Source: Xanthobacteraceae bacterium (GTDB taxonomy: Bacteria; Pseudomonadota; Alphaproteobacteria; Rhizobiales; Xanthobacteraceae). Taken from it: a stretch of DNA of 16,213 nucleotides. Made by a program: the position numbers and the translations under genes. This document shows positions 13,556-16,213 of this stretch, in pieces. The stretch is taken from assembly GCA_019746355.1 (NCBI GenBank), contig JAIESC010000101.1:1-16213 (forward strand). Reading direction: 5' to 3'. Position 1 is the first letter of the stretch. Each line of letters starts with the position of its first letter. The notes beneath the pieces were generated by a model that saw only the letters and a list, made by a program, of their open reading frames with translations, was not told where the DNA came from and made no database searches.

Positions 13556-14806
13556 ATGCGGCGGGCGATTCCGCCGCCCTTCACGTTTGGGTTCATGACC
13601 GCCGCCACCGCCGCCTCACAACCTGCCCCGATGAAGGCCGAAGGCCGCTCACCTTTTGTGCGGCTGCATGAGCTTTTGGCCGACATCAAACCGGGCAAGC
13701 CCGCAATCAACCTGTCGGTCGGCGAGCCGCAGCACCCGATACCGCCGTTCGTCGGGCCGGTGATTGCGGCCCATCTCAACGATTTCGGCCGCTATCCGGC
13801 CAACAAGGGCACCGAGGGCTTCCGCAAGGCAGCCGGGGCCTGGCTCGACCGGCGCTACGGCCTAAGTCGGCCAATGGACCCGGAGACGGAGGTCATCGTT
13901 TTGAACGGCACGCGCGAGGGCCTGTTCCTCGGCGCCATCGCCGCGGCCCGCACGGTGCCGCAACGCGCGGGCAAGCCCGCGATCCTGATCCCCAATCCGT
14001 TCTATGCCGCCTATTCGGCCGGCGCCGCCGCGGCCGGCTGCGAACCGGTCTACCTGCCGGCCACCCGCGAAACCGGCTTCCTGCCCGACCTCAATGCCAT
14101 CGACGAAGCGCTGCTCAAGCGCACCGTGGCGTTCTTCATCGCCTCGCCGTCGAACCCGCAGGGCGCGGTCGCCGACGAGGCCTATCTCGCGCGCCTCGTC
14201 GCGATGGCGCGCCGCCACGGCTTTCTGGTGTTCGCCGACGAGTGCTACTGCGAAATCTACCTCAACGGCCGCCCGCCGCACGGCATGCTGCAGGTGTCGC
14301 AGCCCGACTTCGCCAATGTCGTCGTGTTCCACTCGCTGTCGAAGCGCTCCAACCTTCCGGGGCTGCGCGTCGGCTTCGCCGCCGGCGACCGCCGCTTCCT
14401 CGCGCGCTACGTCGAGCTGCGCAACATCGCGGCGCCGCAGGTGCCGGTGCCGGCGCAGGAGGTCGCGGTCGCGGCCTATGCCGACGAAACCCATGTCGAC
14501 AAAAACCGCGAGCTCTATGTCGCGAAGTTCGACCTCGCCGACCAGATCATCGGCAATCGCTACGGCTACAAGCGCCCGGCCGGCGGCTTCTTCCTCTGGC
14601 TCGATGTCAGCGCCCATGGCGGCGACGAAGCGGCCACGCTCAAGCTCTGGCGCGAAGGAGGCTTGCGCGTCATCCCCGGCCACTATCTCGCGCGCGACGG
14701 CGCCGACGGCATCAACCCGGGCATGGGCTATATCCGCGTCGCACTGGTGCAGGACAAGGACATCACCGGCGAGGCCCTGCATCGCCTCGTCGAGGTGCTC
14801 GGCTGA
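13556..14806 (+). CDS. Class I/II PLP-dependent aminotransferase (DapC-like)
   Basis: The 416-residue fold-type-I aminotransferase shows INLSVGEPQHP (51-61), YPANKGTEGFRKA (80-92), ASPSNPQGA (196-204), the PLP-contacting FADECYCEIY (226-235), and the Schiff-base Lys263 in HSLSKRSNLPGLRVGF. Related alphaproteobacterial enzymes are annotated as succinyldiaminopimelate aminotransferases (lysine and peptidoglycan precursor synthesis), but substrate cannot be fixed from sequence. Three in-frame starts exist: 13538 (no ribosome site), 13556 (GAGGAA 8 bases upstream, chosen) and 13595 (closer to the family's usual N-terminus). It is followed by ftsK after 73 bases. Confidence 0.85.
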   Translation: MRRAIPPPFTFGFMTAATAASQPAPMKAEGRSPFVRLHELLADIKPGKPAINLSVGEPQHPIPPFVGPVIAAHLNDFGRYPANKGTEGFRKAAGAWLDRRYGLSRPMDPETEVIVLNGTREGLFLGAIAAARTVPQRAGKPAILIPNPFYAAYSAGAAAAGCEPVYLPATRETGFLPDLNAIDEALLKRTVAFFIASPSNPQGAVADEAYLARLVAMARRHGFLVFADECYCEIYLNGRPPHGMLQVSQPDFANVVVFHSLSKRSNLPGLRVGFAAGDRRFLARYVELRNIAAPQVPVPAQEVAVAAYADETHVDKNRELYVAKFDLADQIIGNRYGYKRPAGGFFLWLDVSAHGGDEAATLKLWREGGLRVIPGHYLARDGADGINPGMGYIRVALVQDKDITGEALHRLVEVLG

Positions 14807-14879
14807 TGCAAGGCCTGGCATCGGGTCTGGTTTTTGAACTGACGGCCACTCTGGACTGAAGACATGCTGGGCTAAAGAT

Positions 14880-16213
14880 ATGGCAGCCATCGACCGCGGC
14901 ATCGAGCTATCGAACTGGTCGGACGAGTTGCGCGCCCTGCTCCGGCGGCGCATCTGCGAAAGCGGCGGCTTCGCACTGATTGCGCTCGCGGCAGCGATCG
15001 CCATCGCGCTTGCGACCTGGTCGGTGCAGGATCCTTCGCTCAGCCATGCCACCGACGCGCCGGTGCGAAACTTCCTCGGCACGCCGGGCGCCATCGGCGC
15101 CGACCTGTTGATGCAGCTGTTCGGTCTCGCCTCGACGGTGTTTGTGCTGCCGGTCGCCGTGTGGGGCTGGCGCATCGTCACGCACCGGCCGTTCGATCGT
15201 GAATGGATGCGGCTGTCGTTCTGGCTCGCTGGCACGGTGTTCGCCGCGGGCTTCGCCGCCTGCCTGCCGAAGAGCGATCACTGGCCGCTGCCGTCGGGTC
15301 TCGGCGGCGTCATCGGCGATGCGGTGCTGGCGCTTCCGGCGCTGGTCATGGGTTCGATGTCGAGCGCGGCCGTGCTCACCGCCGCGATGGTGCTCGGCGT
15401 CTGCGCGGTGGCGATGTTCATCATCGCCACCGGCTTTGGCTATCACAATCCCGACAACGTGAAGCTCGACGACCGCTGGGCGCGCGAAGCCGCAGGCCCG
15501 CCGGACGACGACGCCGAGCGCGCTTCCATTTCCCTCGGCTGGCTGGTTCACGCGCTGCTCAGCCTCAAGGCGCGCATCGGCCGCCTGATCACGCGGCGCT
15601 CCGCGGCGCTGGCCCCGAAGGCCGCGCCGCGCCGCGCGCCGACCCCGGTGGTGACGAAACGGGATCGCATCGAGCCGCCGCTCGAGGTGCCCGAAGCCGA
15701 CGATGAAGCCGAGGAGGAGGAGGACGAGGCGCCGGCACCCGTTCGCAAGGCAGCGAAGCCCAAGGCGGCGAAACGCTCGAACGGCGGCTACCAGCTTCCG
15801 GAGCTTGGACTCCTGGCGCTGCCGAAATCCTCCGAGCGCTTCGCGCCGACCCCGGAATCGATTCAGGAATGCGCACAGTCGCTGGAAAGCGTCCTCGGCG
15901 ACTTCGGCGTCCGTGGCCAGATCATCAATGCGCGGCCGGGCCCGGTGGTCACGCTCTACGAGCTCGAGCCCGCGCCCGGCACCAAATCGTCGCGGGTCAT
16001 CGGCCTCGCCGACGACATCGCCCGCTCGATGAGCGCGCGCTCCGCCCGCGTCGCCGTGGTGTCCGGCCGCAACGCCATCGGCATCGAACTGCCGAACGAG
16101 AAGCGCGAGAAGGTCTACTTCCGCGAGATGCTGGCCTCCGACGAATACACCGAGACGCAGGCCAAGCTGCCGCTCTGCCTCGGCAAGACCATCGGCGGCG
16201 AGCCGGTGGTGGT
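14880..16213 (+). CDS. ftsK: DNA translocase FtsK, 5' part (runs off the window)
   Basis: About 444 codons are present with no stop. The N-terminal region has four hydrophobic segments (e.g. GGFALIALAAAIAIALATW, GLASTVFVLPVAVWGW, SAAVLTAAMVLGVCAVAMF) that anchor the protein at the division septum. They are followed by a charged Ala/Pro/Glu linker containing EADDEAEEEEDEAP. The translocase alpha domain then begins: LESVLGDFGVRGQIINARPG, VTLYELEPAPGTKSSRVIGL and GRNAIGIELPNEKREKVYFR. The Walker motor and gamma domain lie beyond the right edge. FtsK links chromosome-dimer resolution and terminus segregation to division. ATG 14880 is the first in-frame start before the first membrane segment; the ribosome site is weak. 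Confidence 0.93.
   Translation, partial: MAAIDRGIELSNWSDELRALLRRRICESGGFALIALAAAIAIALATWSVQDPSLSHATDAPVRNFLGTPGAIGADLLMQLFGLASTVFVLPVAVWGWRIVTHRPFDREWMRLSFWLAGTVFAAGFAACLPKSDHWPLPSGLGGVIGDAVLALPALVMGSMSSAAVLTAAMVLGVCAVAMFIIATGFGYHNPDNVKLDDRWAREAAGPPDDDAERASISLGWLVHALLSLKARIGRLITRRSAALAPKAAPRRAPTPVVTKRDRIEPPLEVPEADDEAEEEEDEAPAPVRKAAKPKAAKRSNGGYQLPELGLLALPKSSERFAPTPESIQECAQSLESVLGDFGVRGQIINARPGPVVTLYELEPAPGTKSSRVIGLADDIARSMSARSARVAVVSGRNAIGIELPNEKREKVYFREMLASDEYTETQAKLPLCLGKTIGGEPVV

Overview
The window is GC-rich DNA from an alphaproteobacterium, most likely in or near the Bradyrhizobiaceae (Bradyrhizobium/Rhodopseudomonas type). The assignment rests on a DUF3551-type small secreted protein, tandem glnK-amtB pairs followed by an aminotransferase and ftsK, a CtrA-type TTAA-N7-TTAAC box, and intergenic palindromic repeats of the kind common in that group. 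No database search was possible; family names come from motifs read in the translations.

Positions 1-3042 are an accessory, partly decayed segment. It holds a long imperfect stem-loop at the left edge, a short relic resembling the C-terminus of an outer-membrane beta-barrel, a DUF3551-like secreted protein, a relic of a Tat-type signal peptide, and a minus-strand gene for an anti-phage dCTP deaminase. That gene has the P-loop domain and the HAE half of the deaminase zinc site. It has lost the PCxxC half because its 3' end is replaced by unrelated sequence. The segment abuts the 3' end of a minus-strand tRNA-Gly(GCC) gene, the usual geometry for a genomic island inserted at a tRNA, although no integrase or second att copy is visible.

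Positions 3118-9190 are ordinary core genome. They hold a ProXp-ala-type tRNA-editing deacylase, then a compact plus-strand group of a CnoX/YbbN-type thioredoxin-TPR protein, a LON substrate-binding-domain protein and a Trm112-family protein. A composite palindromic repeat follows, then a glutathione S-transferase with two perfect palindromes in its promoter region, a second palindromic repeat, and a divergent pair: a UbiH-family FAD hydroxylase (minus) and the acyl-CoA thioesterase TesB (plus).

Positions 9379-13280 are a nitrogen-sensing block of two tandem glnK-amtB pairs. Each PII protein keeps the Tyr51 uridylylation site, and each transporter keeps the twin-His pore. A terminator separates the pairs. 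The second pair has a good sigma-54 (-24/-12) promoter and a structured leader; the first does not show a clear one. AmtB2 carries an Ala/Lys-rich insertion in a periplasmic loop.

Positions 13281-16213 hold a terminator, a perfect CtrA-type box, a fold-type-I PLP aminotransferase and the 5' part of ftsK, which runs off the right edge. The points most worth a second look are the truncated defence gene beside the tRNA, the hairpin over its start codon, the tandem sigma-54 motifs with leader hairpin, the CtrA box before the aminotransferase-ftsK pair, and the repeat elements.
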